Of a stretch of 64,000 nt of DNA, positions 63,603-64,000 are shown one piece after another (positions within the stretch are counted from its first letter, which is position 1; each line of letters begins with the position of its first letter). This DNA is from WHTK01 sp963711035 (GTDB lineage Bacteria; Chloroflexota; Dehalococcoidia; DSTF01; WHTK01): assembly GCA_963711035.1 (NCBI GenBank), contig CAVQCN010000001.1, forward strand, positions 620,001-684,000, read 5' to 3'. A program made the translations under genes and the position numbers. The notes beneath the pieces are model-generated. The model was not told the DNA's origin, searched no databases, and saw nothing but the letters and a program-made list of their open reading frames with translations.

Positions 63603-64000
63603 TTAGCTCCTTGTCTGCTCCACGACGCGCATCGCCGTTGCGGCGACGTTCTCCGCCGTGAAGCCGAACTCTCGTAGCACGGTCTCGCCCGGCGCCGAGG
63701 CGCCGAAGTGGTCGAGGCCAATGATAGCGCCCGCATCGCCCACGTAGCGCCGCCAGCCGAAGCTCGCCGCCGCTTCGATCGAAACGCGGGCGCGCACGTC
63801 CGGCAGCAGCACCGCGTCGCGATACTCGGTAGGCTGCTCCTCGAAGACTTCCCAGCTCGGCAGGCTGACGACCCGCGCCTGCACGCCCCGGCCTGCCAAC
63901 TGCTCGCGCGCCGCCATCGCCACGGACACCTCGGAGCCGGTAGCGATGAGGATCACGTCCGGCTTGCCAGAGGGCGCCTCGGCGAGAACGTAGCCGCCCC
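63603..64000 (-). CDS. tkt: Transketolase C-terminal part (5' partial)
   Basis: The visible 132 codons continue past the window edge. GGYVLAEAPSGKPDVILIATGSEV opens the visible part, followed by RVVSLPSWEVFEEQ, VSIEAAASFGWRRYVGDAGAIIGLDHFGASAPGETVLREFGFT and a C-terminal helix. This is the regulatory/C-terminal domain of transketolase; the thiamine-pyrophosphate domains lie beyond 64000. It is upstream of tal with a 3-base gap. Together they form the non-oxidative pentose phosphate branch. Confidence 0.93.
   Translation of the reverse strand, partial: GGYVLAEAPSGKPDVILIATGSEVSVAMAAREQLAGRGVQARVVSLPSWEVFEEQPTEYRDAVLLPDVRARVSIEAAASFGWRRYVGDAGAIIGLDHFGASAPGETVLREFGFTAENVAATAMRVVEQTRS

Noticed and set aside
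1..64000. CRISPR arrays, tRNA or rRNA genes
   Set aside because: No regularly spaced repeats, cloverleaf-like sequences with conserved T-loop, or rRNA-like stretches were recognised in the intergenic regions.

Overview
The window is GC-rich bacterial chromosome with Shine-Dalgarno-led genes, frequent GTG/TTG starts, lipoproteins and Tat signals. The gene mix is typical of soil or marine Chloroflexota, most likely Dehalococcoidia-like: many CaiB/BaiF CoA-transferases, luciferase-like flavin monooxygenases, ACMSD-type amidohydrolases, MetE-like proteins and an Ig-like domain remnant. The taxonomy is inferred from gene content only. No rRNA, tRNA, CRISPR array or intact mobile element was recognised.

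Layout. 1-5.7 kb: partial MmgE/PrpD gene, decayed tyrosine recombinase, family VIII esterase-like hydrolase, VOC protein, acyl-CoA-dehydrogenase-fold flavin monooxygenase and a decayed Ig-like gene. 5.7-10.9 kb: class III aminotransferase followed by hydantoinase/oxoprolinase A and B. 10.9-13.1 kb: alpha/beta hydrolase, methyltransferase and a lipoprotein. 13.2-20.9 kb: an acyl-CoA cluster (two crotonase-fold proteins, two acyl-CoA dehydrogenases, a tandem CoA-transferase pair, a luciferase-like oxidoreductase). 20.9-26.4 kb: a membrane cassette in which the two halves of an MprF-like lysyl-phosphatidylglycerol synthase/flippase are separate genes flanked by two rhomboid-like proteins. 26.5-34.3 kb: luciferase-like oxidoreductase, dienelactone hydrolase, a GH26 lipoprotein overlapping a cellulose-synthase-like GT2/PilZ gene, and two lipoproteins. 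34.7-37.3 kb: NuoF-like flavoprotein and a Rieske protein. 37.3-43.2 kb: amidohydrolase, VOC, hydrolases and a luciferase-like monooxygenase. 43.3-49.1 kb: two near-identical MetE-like genes around an SDR, then a lone molybdenum hydroxylase large subunit. 49.4-54.1 kb: GGDEF/EAL protein and an orphan Tat substrate-binding lipoprotein. 54.3-61.4 kb: nitroreductase, second CoA-transferase pair, hotdog protein, carboxymuconolactone-decarboxylase-like protein, flavin reductase, SDR and quinone reductase. 61.5-64 kb: membrane DUF457-like protein, nitroreductase, transaldolase and the end of transketolase.

Much of the window looks like broad catabolism: CoA activation by transfer, beta-oxidation-like steps, flavin monooxygenation and hydrolysis of small organic acids. 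Main points of interest: (1) two tandem CaiB/BaiF pairs, each with one subunit keeping the catalytic Asp and one lacking it; (2) the split MprF cassette with rhomboid-like neighbours; (3) a GH26 hydrolase translationally coupled to a GT2/PilZ polysaccharide synthase; (4) a short repeated element fused to TAG stop codons at three genes; (5) seven genes interrupted by what look like single-base insertions, one confirmed against an intact paralog in the window, which suggests assembly error rather than gene decay.
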